Origin: JBJHAX01 sp050480705
Lineage (GTDB): Bacteria > Actinomycetota > Nitriliruptoria > Nitriliruptorales > Nitriliruptoraceae
Direction: 5' to 3'
DNA length: 64,000 nt
Assembly: GCA_050480705.1 (NCBI GenBank)
Contig: JBJHAX010000004.1
Location: forward strand, 1-64,000
Each line of letters starts with the position of its first letter. The stretch's first letter is position 1. The position numbers were made by a program, and so were the translations under genes. The notes beneath the pieces are model-generated. The model worked only from the letters and a program-made list of their open reading frames with translations, was not told the DNA's origin and ran no database searches. Positions 25,447-33,701 of this stretch are shown here, in pieces.

Positions 25447-26700
25447 TCAGGGTGCGGTGCTGTGTGTCGAACCCGGCAAGGCGACATACAGGTGCGCACC
25501 ACCTGCCGGGTCGTGCTCCGCCCAGGCGCGGCCGCCGTGCATGCGGGCGAACTCTGCAACCAGCGCCAGGCCGATCCCCGTTCCGGGTTGTGGATGATCC
25601 ACCGCGGAGCGGTGGAACGGTTCGAACACACGGGTGAGTTCGTCGACAGGAATGCCTGGCCCTTCGTCGTGCACCTCCAGGAGCATCCCGTCGCCGGTGC
25701 GGGGCGTGAGCCGGAGACGAACGGTTCCGTCGGGTGCGTACTTGGCGGCGTTCGACACCAGATTGACGACGATGCGCTCGACCTGGACACGGTCGGCGAC
25801 GATCCGAAGCTTCTGGGGCAAGTCGAGCTGGGCCCGGTCTTCGAGACCTGACGAGGCGACGACATCGCGGACCAGACGCACGACGTCGAACGGTTCCTTG
25901 GCCATCCCCACGCCACTGCGGGTCAGGCGGTTGACGTCGAGGAGGTCGGACAGCAGGCGGCTGAGCCGGTTCGCCTGATCGAGCAGCGCGTCCTCGAGGC
26001 GGTCACGCACCTGCGGATCCATCACCCCGCGCAGCCGCTTGAGTGTCGCGGCGGTGCCGTGGACGACCGCCAGCGGTGTGCGCAGCTCGTGTGAGATGGC
26101 GCTCAGGAACGCGTTCTTCATCCGGTCGAGCCCACGCAGCCGTTCGACGGCCTCGCGTTCGGCGGCGAGCACACGTTCCTGGGCGAGCTGGCGTTCGACA
26201 CGCTCGGTGATGTCGAGGACCTGGCCGAGGACCCGGTGGACGCCGCCATCGGCGTCACGCAGCACCGAAACGGTCAGCAGCCCCCACACCACCGACCCGT
26301 CAGGCAGCACGTAGCGCTTCTCGAGCGGTGGCTGGGCCGTGTCGCCCTCCATTGCGCGGCGCCCGTACTCGGCGTCGATCTCGACGTCATCGGGATGGGT
26401 CACGTCGAAGGTCGTCATCCCGAGCAGCTCGTCCTCGCTGCGACCGAGGAACGTGCACAGTGCCTGGTTGACCTCGAGGATCCGGGCGTCGGGATCGATC
26501 AGCGCCATCCCGCCGGGGGCATAGGCCATCGCGAGCCGGTAGCGCTGCTCGGCGATCGCCGCTTCGGTGGTGAGCTCCTCGAGACGAGCCTCGAGTTCCT
26601 CGATGCGCGCGGCGACGTCGTCGGACGGCCCCCCGGGACGCTCACGGGACACCTCTGGTGGGGCGACGTCGTCGCTGTCGTGTCCGCGCGCGATCTGCAT
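25447..26700 (-). CDS. Cytoplasmic PAS-domain sensor histidine kinase
   Basis: 417 residues without membrane segments. Order: disordered acidic N-terminus, short coiled coil (about 31-55), PAS/PAC domain (about 56-170, ending VLDITERVERQL), coiled coil, HisKA with FLSAISHELRTPL (phospho-accepting histidine H204), and a HATPase domain with N-box NLVSNAAKYA (N317), G1 DEGPGI and G2 GTGIGLAL. It should autophosphorylate in response to a cytoplasmic cue sensed by PAS. No response regulator lies nearby, so it is an orphan kinase. ATG 26700. It is convergent with the SLC13 gene and divergent from the acyltransferase gene. Confidence 0.92.
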   Translation of the reverse strand: MQIARGHDSDDVAPPEVSRERPGGPSDDVAARIEELEARLEELTTEAAIAEQRYRLAMAYAPGGMALIDPDARILEVNQALCTFLGRSEDELLGMTTFDVTHPDDVEIDAEYGRRAMEGDTAQPPLEKRYVLPDGSVVWGLLTVSVLRDADGGVHRVLGQVLDITERVERQLAQERVLAAEREAVERLRGLDRMKNAFLSAISHELRTPLAVVHGTAATLKRLRGVMDPQVRDRLEDALLDQANRLSRLLSDLLDVNRLTRSGVGMAKEPFDVVRLVRDVVASSGLEDRAQLDLPQKLRIVADRVQVERIVVNLVSNAAKYAPDGTVRLRLTPRTGDGMLLEVHDEGPGIPVDELTRVFEPFHRSAVDHPQPGTGIGLALVAEFARMHGGRAWAEHDPAGGAHLYVALPGSTHSTAP

Positions 26701-26869
26701 GTGCGCCGTCCGCTCGGCGGTGTTGCGGGTGTGTCCACACGGTAGCGCCGACCGAATGAACGTCGCGTCGAGTGGTACGGCCGTCCGCCGCGCGTCGTCA
26801 CGGCATGCGTGTGGCTTGGTCTGTCGCGACGCAGGCGTGCATCATGGGCCGCGACGGGAGGAACGCCAG

Positions 26870-28306
26870 GTGGCTGAGGGACAACTCACTGCCGCGCAGA
26901 TCGATGCGCGCACGCCAGCGGGCCGCAACCGGTACGCGGACGCGCTCCGCCTGTTCGCGATCGTCGTCGTGGTCTACGGACACTGGCTTCTGGCCGTCGT
27001 CAGCGTGCGCGACGGCCAACTCGACGGCGTCAACCTGCTCGTCGTCGAACCCTGGACCCACTGGCTGACGTGGGTGTTCCAGGTCATGCCGCTGTTCTTC
27101 TGGGTCGGTGGCTACGCCAACGCGGCGGCGTACCGCTCCGCGCGCCGCCGTGGCGTCGGGTGGGCCGACTGGGTGCGCGGCCGGGCGCGACGTCTGCTCC
27201 GGCCGGCGGTGCCCCTCGTCGTGTTGTGGGTGCCCGTCGCCGGGGCGCTGGCGGCCTTCGGGGTGCCGCGCAGCATGCTGCAGTTCGCCACTCAGATCGC
27301 GATCGTGCCGATGTGGTTCCTCGCCGCCTACCTCGTGGTGTGCGCGTTCGCGCCGATCACCTATCGGCTCCACGAACGGTTTGGTGTGGGTGCGGTGGCC
27401 GCGTTCGTCGTACTCGCCGTCGTGGTCGATGTCCTACACCTGGCGGGCGTGCCGCTGGTTGGCTGGTCCAACTTCCTGTGGATCTGGGGCGGCGTCCACC
27501 AGGCCGGCTACCTGTGGCACGACGCAGACCGCGGCCGGGCGGGCGAGACCGGCGTGCGTGGGCGCCTTCCGCGGACTGTGCCCGGTGCGCTGCTGCTCGC
27601 CACCGCCGGCTACGCCGTGCTCGTCGCTCTGACCCAGTTCGCCGACTATCCGGTGTCGATGGTCGGGGTGGACGGTGCCGAACGCAGCAACAACTCGCCG
27701 CCGTCGGTTGCGCTCGTCGCGTTGGCGGCCGGTCAGGTCGGCCTGGCGCTCGCGCTGCGCCGCCCTGTCGAGCGCGTTCTGGCGCGTCCTCGCGTGTGGG
27801 CCTCGGTCGTGGTCACCGGATCGTTCACCATGACGATCTTCCTGTGGCACCAGACAGCGATGGTCGCGGTCGCCGCAGCACTCATACCGACCGGGGTGTG
27901 GCCGGCGCGTGAGGTCGTCGACGTGTCGTGGTGGCTGCAGCGGCCCCTGTGGTTCGTTGCCTGCACCCTGGCGCTTGCCGGGCTCGTCGCGATCTTCGGG
28001 CGCTACGAACACGCCGGGGTGCCTCGTTCGCGTCCGTCGGCGCTGCGGGCGGCGATCGGAGTGGTGCTGGCGACCGCCGGGATCGGCCTGCTCGTCTTCG
28101 GCGGCCTGCATCGTCCCGGCACGACGACGGGGGTGCCCTGGATCCCGCTGGGGATGCTCGTCGTCGGCCTGGGCGCCCTCGGGGTGCTGCGCCGCCCGCA
28201 CCGACCCGACCGGCTGCCCGCACCCGGCGGCGCCGCCGAGCCCTACGAGGTCGAGCCGCCCGAGGCGCCAGGGTCGTCGTCGCCCGCCGCGCCCGACGGG
28301 AGCTGA
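26870..28306 (+). CDS. Acyltransferase-3 family membrane protein
   Basis: 478 residues with about ten to eleven membrane helices, fitting the acyltransferase-3 (OatA/NolL) family that transfers acyl groups to sugars or cell-wall polymers. The N-terminal conserved block is RYADALRLFAIVVVVYGHWLL, where the family's key histidine lies in GHW, followed by the FFWVGGYAN segment. No extracytoplasmic SGNH domain is fused. The C-terminus is a proline-rich cytoplasmic tail. GTG 26870 is chosen because GGGAGG lies 8 nt upstream. Its last 64 bp overlap the convergent SDR gene. Confidence 0.85.
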   Translation: MAEGQLTAAQIDARTPAGRNRYADALRLFAIVVVVYGHWLLAVVSVRDGQLDGVNLLVVEPWTHWLTWVFQVMPLFFWVGGYANAAAYRSARRRGVGWADWVRGRARRLLRPAVPLVVLWVPVAGALAAFGVPRSMLQFATQIAIVPMWFLAAYLVVCAFAPITYRLHERFGVGAVAAFVVLAVVVDVLHLAGVPLVGWSNFLWIWGGVHQAGYLWHDADRGRAGETGVRGRLPRTVPGALLLATAGYAVLVALTQFADYPVSMVGVDGAERSNNSPPSVALVALAAGQVGLALALRRPVERVLARPRVWASVVVTGSFTMTIFLWHQTAMVAVAAALIPTGVWPAREVVDVSWWLQRPLWFVACTLALAGLVAIFGRYEHAGVPRSRPSALRAAIGVVLATAGIGLLVFGGLHRPGTTTGVPWIPLGMLVVGLGALGVLRRPHRPDRLPAPGGAAEPYEVEPPEAPGSSSPAAPDGS

Positions 28307-29136
28307 GAATCTCGCACGGCCGCGGGTTGCATGGCGCCGCCGGCAGACGTGTCACGTTCGATCTCGCGGTCACGCAGGCGCGCTGCACGCGAGGCAGCCA
28401 GGCGGTAGATCGGCGCGGCAGTGTGACGCGCGACGACGATCGCGCGATACCACGATGGCACGCTTCGTTCGGGCGCGCCGTCGATCAAGGTGCGGTGCAC
28501 CGCACGTGCCACCTGTTCGGGCCCGATCACCAGCCGCTCGAGCGGGGTATCGCGAAACTTCGTCTGCGGAAACCCTTCGGTCTCGACGAATCCCGGGTTG
28601 AGCTGGCTGACCGTCACCCCGCGCCCGGCCCACGTGAACGACGTCGCTTCGCTCAAGCCGACCAGGCCGAACTTGCTCGCGGCGTACGCAGCAGGTCCCA
28701 CGCCGAGCTTGCCGGCGATCGATGCCACGTTGACGACACGCGATGGAGCGCTTGCAGCGAGCAGGTCGGCGAACAGCGCCATGCAGCGCACGGCGCCGTT
28801 GAGATTGATGTCGATCGTTGCAAGTGCCGCATCGAGGTCAGCTTCGTTGTCGAACGCCTCGCCGCGGACACCGGCGTTGTTGACCAGCGCGTGGCATGCG
28901 CCCCATGAGGATGCGACGCGATCGACCAGCGCACGCACGTCGTCCCTCGAGCGCACATCGGCGACGTGCGGCACGATCGAGGGCTGCCGACGCGCGAGTT
29001 CGTCGAGGCGCTCGCCGCGACGTGCGACCGCGACGACGGTCATGCCTGCACGCGCCAGACGGCGTGCGGTGGCTTCGCCGATGCCGCTCGATGCGCCGGT
29101 GACGACGGCGACTCGTCCGCTGGCTTCCCAGTGCAT
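28243..29136 (-). CDS. Short-chain dehydrogenase/reductase
   Basis: 297 residues with the classical SDR Rossmann fold. The cofactor motif is VTGASSGIGEA (glycines from residue ~14), then NNAG in ALVNNAGVRGEAF, the catalytic serine in VNVASIAGK and YxxxK in AAYAASKFGL. An Arg-rich turn after strand 2 (ARRGERLDEL) suggests NADP(H). The C-terminal ~50 residues (IERDTSAGGAMQP onward) extend past the fold and are the part that overlaps the convergent acyltransferase gene. AGGAGG precedes ATG 29136. Substrate unknown. Confidence 0.9.
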   Translation of the reverse strand: MHWEASGRVAVVTGASSGIGEATARRLARAGMTVVAVARRGERLDELARRQPSIVPHVADVRSRDDVRALVDRVASSWGACHALVNNAGVRGEAFDNEADLDAALATIDINLNGAVRCMALFADLLAASAPSRVVNVASIAGKLGVGPAAYAASKFGLVGLSEATSFTWAGRGVTVSQLNPGFVETEGFPQTKFRDTPLERLVIGPEQVARAVHRTLIDGAPERSVPSWYRAIVVARHTAAPIYRLAASRAARLRDREIERDTSAGGAMQPAAVRDSQLPSGAAGDDDPGASGGSTS

Positions 29137-29280
29137 GTGTGCCTCCTGACGGCAACGGACGTTACTCCCGGTCCGGGTGGGTATCGTCCACCTTCCCGTG
29201 GACACCGACCGTGTCCGATCTGTCACGGCTGGCGACGCCGGTCTCGCCGCAGTTGCGACGGGTGACGTTGGGAGGTTTCG

Positions 29281-30027
29281 ATGAGGACCCGCGTGCTGCT
29301 GATCGCTGCAGTGGTGGCACTCGGCATCGGTGTCGCGCTCATGCTGTGGTGGTTCGGCGGCGACGAGCCGGACGCGGTCGATGCCGGGCGCGCCATCGAT
29401 CAGGAACGCACGGCCGACCCCGAGTCCAACGCAGATGACGCCGACGAGCCCGATGCGCCGCCGACCGCATCCGAGGACCTCACCGGAACGTGGACGGTCG
29501 ACACCTCGCGGCCGTTCGACCGCGCGGACGGCCTGGGCACCTTCGTCGGCTACCGCGTCGAGGAAGAACTGGCCAACATCGGCACGAACATCGCCATCGG
29601 CAGGTCCCCCGACGTCGACGGCAGGGTGGTATTCGACGGTACGCGCATCGTCGAGGCGGAGGTCACCGCCGACCTGGCCAGCCTGGAAAGTGACGACAAC
29701 CGTCGTGACAACCGGGTGAGTTCGATGCTCGGCGAGGGCGCGACGGCCCGATTCGTCCTGGACGACACGATCGACCCGGCCGAGGTGCCGCGTGTCGGTG
29801 AAGTCATCGAGTTGACGGCGTCGGGGCGGCTGACGATCCGTGACGTCGAAAGCGACGTCAACGTCGATCTGCAGGCGGTCATCGGCGAAGGCGGCGGCCT
29901 GGTCGTGACCGGCTCGACGGTCATCCTGCTCGAGGATTTCGGCGTCGAGGTCCCGTCTGCCGCCGTCGTTCTGTCGGCCTCCGACGAGGCGACACTCGAA
30001 TGGCAGTTGTTCCTGCGCCGGTCGTAA
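29281..30027 (+). CDS. Membrane-anchored YceI-family protein
   Basis: 248 residues. It starts with a basic tip and a hydrophobic helix (about residues 5-25), followed by a ~45-residue acidic Asp/Glu-rich linker and then a YceI-like lipocalin-type beta domain (GTWTVDTSRPF ... TFVGYRVEEELANIG ... VSSMLGEGATARFVL). YceI proteins bind isoprenoid lipids such as polyprenyl compounds in the periplasm. Here the domain is tethered outside the membrane by a signal anchor. ATG 29281 has GGGAGG upstream. It is the first of a small plus-strand run with DUF4031 and ilvE. Confidence 0.85.
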   Translation: MRTRVLLIAAVVALGIGVALMLWWFGGDEPDAVDAGRAIDQERTADPESNADDADEPDAPPTASEDLTGTWTVDTSRPFDRADGLGTFVGYRVEEELANIGTNIAIGRSPDVDGRVVFDGTRIVEAEVTADLASLESDDNRRDNRVSSMLGEGATARFVLDDTIDPAEVPRVGEVIELTASGRLTIRDVESDVNVDLQAVIGEGGGLVVTGSTVILLEDFGVEVPSAAVVLSASDEATLEWQLFLRRS

Positions 30028-30036
30028 GGACACGCC

Positions 30037-30369
30037 GTGGCGATCCTCGTGGACTCCGCGATCTGGCCGCACCGTGGACGACGATGGGCACATCTGGTCA
30101 GTGACCGCTCGCTGGAGGAACTCCACGCATTCGCTGACCGGCTCGGCCTCGAACGCGCCTGGTTCCAGGGCGACCATTACGACGTGCCGGCCGAGGTTCG
30201 CCGGCGCGCGCTGGAGCTGGGCGCGCAGCCGGTCACCGCCTCCGATCTGGTCCGTCGGCTGCGAGCAGCCGGGCTTCGCAACGGATCGCGGGTCCGCCAG
30301 CTCGCAGGCGAGGAAGATAACCGTGGCCGCCTAGGCTTTCCTCGGGGCCCGTCGAGGAGCAGCCCATGA
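30037..30369 (+). CDS. DUF4031 family protein
   Basis: 110 residues. The N-terminal 85 match DUF4031: MAILVDSAIWPHRGRRWAHLVSD, then ELHAFADRLGLERAWFQGDHYDVP and AQPVTASDLVRRLRAAGLR. Conserved aspartate, tryptophan and histidine positions (VDSAIWPH, GDHYDVP) hint at an enzyme active site, but no reaction is known to me. GTG 30037 follows AAGGA. The stop overlaps the ilvE start (ATGA), linking the two genes translationally, and the ~25-residue C-terminal tail is probably poorly conserved. Confidence 0.8.
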   Translation: MAILVDSAIWPHRGRRWAHLVSDRSLEELHAFADRLGLERAWFQGDHYDVPAEVRRRALELGAQPVTASDLVRRLRAAGLRNGSRVRQLAGEEDNRGRLGFPRGPSRSSP

Positions 30370-31388
30370 CCAGGACTGCACCAGCAACCACGAGTTCGAC
30401 GTCGTTCGGAACCGTTGCGGCGCCGATGATGGTGGTGGCCGAGACGAGTGGCGGCGCCTTCGGCCAGGCCCGCACGGTGCCGCTCGCACCGTTGGAGCTG
30501 CATCCCTTCACGCATGCCCTGCACTACGGCAGCGCCTGCTTCGAGGGACTCAAAGCGCACCGCGGCGACGACGGTGTCGTCCGCCTGTTCCGTGCCCGGC
30601 GCCACGCTGAGCGCCTGGCAGCGTCGGCGCAACGGATGTCACTGCCGGTGCCCGACGCGTCGCTGGTCGACCACATGATCGAAGAGGTTGTGGTTGCGAA
30701 CCTCGATGTGGTGCCCGAATCGCCAGGTGCGCTCTATGTCCGTCCGGTCCTTCTGGGCGTCGAACCCAACATCGGGGCGGCTGCTGCGCCGTCGCGTGAG
30801 GCGCTCCTATATGTCATCGCGAGCCCCGTCGGCGACTACTTCGCCGGCGGTGCCCGGCCACTGACGTTGCTCGTCGAGCAGGATGTCCCGCGCACCACGC
30901 CGCAGTTCGGTCGCGTCAAAGCGGGCGCGAACTACGCCACGGCGCTGTCGACGACGCTGGAGGCGCGGGAGCGCCACGACGCCGATCAGGTGTTGTTCGC
31001 CCTCGGAGGCTTCGTACAGGAGACCGGTGCGGCGAACTTCCTGCTTCTCGACGATGTCCGGGTGGTCACGCCCGCTCTCGACGACGCGTTCTTGCACGGC
31101 GTGACCCGTGACGCGTTGCTGACGCTTGCGCGTGACGCCGGCATGCACGTCGAAGAACGCCCCGTCCATGTCGACGAACTCGCGGACTGGGCACTCCACG
31201 GCGAGGCCGCGCTCGCCGGCACCGCCGCCGTACTCGCCAGCGTCGGCACACTGGTGCTCGACGCGCGGCGCATCCCCGTCGGTGAGGGAGACGACGCGAC
31301 CGCGACGCGGCATCTGCGGGAACGGCTCGTCGCGGTGCAGCAGGGCAGAGCAGCCGACATCCACGGATGGACCCGCCCCGTGGGATGA
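30366..31388 (+). CDS. ilvE: Branched-chain amino acid aminotransferase
   Basis: 340 residues; class IV PLP-dependent aminotransferase that performs the last step in Leu, Ile and Val synthesis. Landmarks: HPFTHALHYGSACFEGLKAHRG, the PLP-lysine in GRVKAGANYATAL, and the conserved turn FVQETGAANFLLLDD (E-x-G-x-x-N). The C-terminal GTAAVLASVGTL segment is also typical. Length and motifs fit IlvE rather than D-amino-acid or ADC lyase relatives, though the classes are close. GAGGAG is upstream. It ends 6 nt before the convergent PaaK-like gene. Confidence 0.9.
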   Translation: MTRTAPATTSSTSFGTVAAPMMVVAETSGGAFGQARTVPLAPLELHPFTHALHYGSACFEGLKAHRGDDGVVRLFRARRHAERLAASAQRMSLPVPDASLVDHMIEEVVVANLDVVPESPGALYVRPVLLGVEPNIGAAAAPSREALLYVIASPVGDYFAGGARPLTLLVEQDVPRTTPQFGRVKAGANYATALSTTLEARERHDADQVLFALGGFVQETGAANFLLLDDVRVVTPALDDAFLHGVTRDALLTLARDAGMHVEERPVHVDELADWALHGEAALAGTAAVLASVGTLVLDARRIPVGEGDDATATRHLRERLVAVQQGRAADIHGWTRPVG

Positions 31389-31394
31389 GCGCCC

Positions 31395-32396
31395 TCAGAC
31401 GTCCGGATCGACGGGCACGATGCGCTGGTGTGTGCGGCCGCACGGGCAGGAGCCACGCACGGTCGTGGCGGTCACCGACGTCCGGAATCGCAGCAGCGGA
31501 ATCGCTTCGAGGGTCAGCGTCGTCACGACGAGTTCGCCCGGCCGGCCGTCGACGGCGCGGCGACCGGTCACCGGGTCGATGACTTCGGGGAGCAGATGGT
31601 CGTCGAAGATGTGCAGGGCGCCCTCGGAGGGAACGCATCCTGCAGCGATCGCGGGGCCGACGTCATCAGGCAGGCCGAGCAGCTCGCGAATCCGCGGCGC
31701 GCCACGATCGGTGTCGCCAGCGCCCGCGTCGACGTCACGGCCGTCGGCCGTGCGCAAGCCGTGGCCCGTGGCCAGCACGTAGCGCGGCGATGCGGCCGCA
31801 GCGTGCCCTCCATCGCTGTCGAGCAGCCCGGCGACACTGTCGTCGGAGCACACGACACCGTCCACCTCGAGGTCGGCGAGCAGCCGTCGCTGCCGGTCGA
31901 GGTCCGTGGCGTCGACGGTCACCACCGTGGCGCCGAGAAGTTCGCCGCCCGCGCCCATGCCGAGTGCGCCGAGTCCCGGACCGGCGTCAGCGACGACAAG
32001 CAGCAGGTCGTCTGCCTTGCCTCCGGCACACACGATCGCCCGCGCTGCGAGCTCCGCGAAGACGCGGACGTCCTGGGTCGTGTACGCCATCAGTCGTGGC
32101 CGGCCGTCGTGGTCCGACACGTGTGCGTGGACCGTCATCTCACGAGGAACCGCCAGCATCGCCCACGGATAGGTGTCGGCGCGGTCGTCGATCGTGGTGA
32201 ACGGCAGCTGCGCGATGTCGTCGGGCTGTCGGATGTGCGACGGATCGATATCGGCCAGCCGGTCACGCCAGAACTCGTTCGGCCCGCGGGCGAGGCGATG
32301 CACCAGATCGTGCAGCCGCTCACCCTGCAACGATGCGCGGGCGCGTTCGCTCGCCGATTCGGCCTCACGTCGAAACATGGACTCGTCTGCCGTCAT
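31395..32396 (-). CDS. PaaK-like adenylate-forming protein lacking the ATP loop
   Basis: 333 residues resembling phenylacetate-CoA ligase (PaaK, ~430). Matching parts are the LPFTTIDDRADTYPW start, MAYTTQDVRVFAELAARAIVCAGG, the GLGALGMGAGGELLGATVV segment and GELVVTTLTLEAIPLLRFRTSVTATTVRGSCPCGRTHQRI. Where PaaK has the SSGTTGKPT phosphate loop, this protein reads HVSDHDGRPR, without the Ser/Thr/Gly run. It also ends right after the CPCGRTH block, missing the C-terminal lid domain with the catalytic lysine. It is thus probably a non-ligase paralogue, perhaps regulatory. ATG 32396 is chosen; GTG 32405 is possible. No frameshift is apparent. Confidence 0.78.
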   Translation of the reverse strand: MTADESMFRREAESASERARASLQGERLHDLVHRLARGPNEFWRDRLADIDPSHIRQPDDIAQLPFTTIDDRADTYPWAMLAVPREMTVHAHVSDHDGRPRLMAYTTQDVRVFAELAARAIVCAGGKADDLLLVVADAGPGLGALGMGAGGELLGATVVTVDATDLDRQRRLLADLEVDGVVCSDDSVAGLLDSDGGHAAAASPRYVLATGHGLRTADGRDVDAGAGDTDRGAPRIRELLGLPDDVGPAIAAGCVPSEGALHIFDDHLLPEVIDPVTGRRAVDGRPGELVVTTLTLEAIPLLRFRTSVTATTVRGSCPCGRTHQRIVPVDPDV

Positions 32397-32488
32397 CACG
32401 AGCACCCGGATGCGGGGGTTCGGAACGAAAACGATGCGGGCCTACGCTCACGCGACGACACGGCGATGGCGGCGACAGGGCAACGGCG

Positions 32489-32881
32489 ATGACGACCATC
32501 AGGGTCCGGTTCCACGAACTCGATCCGTACGGGCATGTCAACCACGCCGTCTACCTCTCCTATTTCGAACAGGCACGCGTCGAGTTGCTCGACGAGATCG
32601 GATTCGGGCTGACCCGGCTGCGGGACATGGGCTACAACCTGCTCGTCGTCGACGTGCGTGTCCGGTTTCTCGCGCCTGCGCGTTCGGGTGACGTGCTCGA
32701 GATCGCCAGTTCGGTCACCGACCTGCGCCCGGCCTCGTCGAGGTGGGCGCAGACGATGCGGCGCGGCGACGACGTCATCGCCACCAACGATGTGCGTGCC
32801 GCCATAACCGACCTCGATGGGCGACCCACCCGTGCCCCGGATGAGCTCGCGGCCGCGCTGCGTGCGCTGCCCGACCATTGA
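32489..32881 (+). CDS. 4HBT hot-dog thioesterase (YbgC-like)
   Basis: 130 residues; acyl-CoA thioesterase of the 4-hydroxybenzoyl-CoA thioesterase family. The catalytic motif is FHELDPYGHVNHAVYLSYFEQAR (Asp, His and the long helix), followed by VVDVRVRFLAPARSGDVLEI. It is divergent from the PaaK-like gene, consistent with an acyl-CoA theme in this segment, though that gene may not be a working ligase. ATG 32489. It ends 6 nt before the convergent hypothetical gene. Confidence 0.88.
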   Translation: MTTIRVRFHELDPYGHVNHAVYLSYFEQARVELLDEIGFGLTRLRDMGYNLLVVDVRVRFLAPARSGDVLEIASSVTDLRPASSRWAQTMRRGDDVIATNDVRAAITDLDGRPTRAPDELAAALRALPDH

Positions 32882-32887
32882 GACGAC

Positions 32888-33229
32888 TCACCCACGCCGC
32901 TGCAGGAGCCGTTGGACCAGCGGGAACGACTGCAGCCATCCTTCGGGGGCGACCCGGTCGCCTTCCAACTCCTCGTGCAGACGGTGCTGCTGTTGTTGGA
33001 GCCACGCGAGTACAGCGATGCGGTGATCGCACGACAGCGATTCGGTTGAAATGAGATTGGCGCCGTCACCACGCAGGAACGGCTCCCACTGGTGGCGCAA
33101 GACCCACGTGTCGGGATCGTTGAGCATCGCTCGGATCCGTTCACGCTGCGTATCGTCGAGGTCGCGCGGAACGACACGGCGGGAGCTGCGGCCGGTCGCG
33201 GGACGAAACGTCTGTGCGGACGAGGTCAT
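32888..33229 (-). CDS. Small hypothetical protein
   Basis: 113 residues, charged and probably helical, with no membrane segment. It has a basic N-terminus (SSRRVVPRDLDDTQRERIRAML), the aromatic DTWVLRHQWEPFLRGDGANL, and a final helix HRIAVLAWLQQQQHRLHEELEG. It contains one cysteine and several Trp/His. I do not recognise a family. Composition and its place between two clear genes on the same strand support its being real; it may be translated from the same minus-strand unit as 33273-33632. Confidence 0.6.
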   Translation of the reverse strand: MTSSAQTFRPATGRSSRRVVPRDLDDTQRERIRAMLNDPDTWVLRHQWEPFLRGDGANLISTESLSCDHRIAVLAWLQQQQHRLHEELEGDRVAPEGWLQSFPLVQRLLQRRG

Positions 33230-33272
33230 CGGCGCTCCGTTGTCGCCGGCGTCAGGTGTGCATGTGCACGCG

Positions 33273-33632
33273 TCAGCGCTGGCGGGTCAGCGTCTCGAGA
33301 CCCCAGGAGACGAGTGAGACGACGATCGCGGCGCCCATCGTCCATCCGAACGAATCGCTCGAGATACCAAAGCCCAGCGCAGCAGACAGGCGGATCACCA
33401 ACCACATGGCCACAGCATTGACGATGAGGAGGAACAGTCCGAGCGTCAACACGATGAGGGGCATCGAGATGAACTGCAGCAGGGGCTTGACGGTGACGTT
33501 GATGACGCCGAGCACCAGCGCGATGCCCAGCAGTCCCAGGAACGAGTCGCCCTCGAGGTGGATGCCGTCGAGCAGCGCAATCGCCACCCACAGGGCCGCT
33601 GCGTTGATGACGATTCGTACGACAATGCCCAT
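33273..33632 (-). CDS. Four-helix phage-holin-family (DUF360) membrane protein
   Basis: 119 residues with four transmembrane helices. The loop LGIALVLGVINVTVKPLLQFISMPLIVLTLGLFLLIVNAVAMWLV is the hallmark of the 'mycobacterial 4 TMS phage holin / YvlD' family. Despite the name, members are ordinary chromosomal membrane proteins of uncertain role, often in stress regulons. GGAGAA precedes ATG 33632. There is no phage gene nearby. Confidence 0.88.
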   Translation of the reverse strand: MGIVVRIVINAAALWVAIALLDGIHLEGDSFLGLLGIALVLGVINVTVKPLLQFISMPLIVLTLGLFLLIVNAVAMWLVIRLSAALGFGISSDSFGWTMGAAIVVSLVSWGLETLTRQR

Positions 33633-33701
33633 CAGGTTCTCCGGGGGTGGACCGTGGGTGCGCACGGTAGCGCTCAGCGCCGCGCCCGGTGTGCGGTGGC
33701 G

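Noticed and set aside
33273..33632. Evidence of a prophage from the holin-family protein
   Set aside because: The 'phage holin' family name is historical; no integrase, terminase, capsid or lysin gene is in the window.
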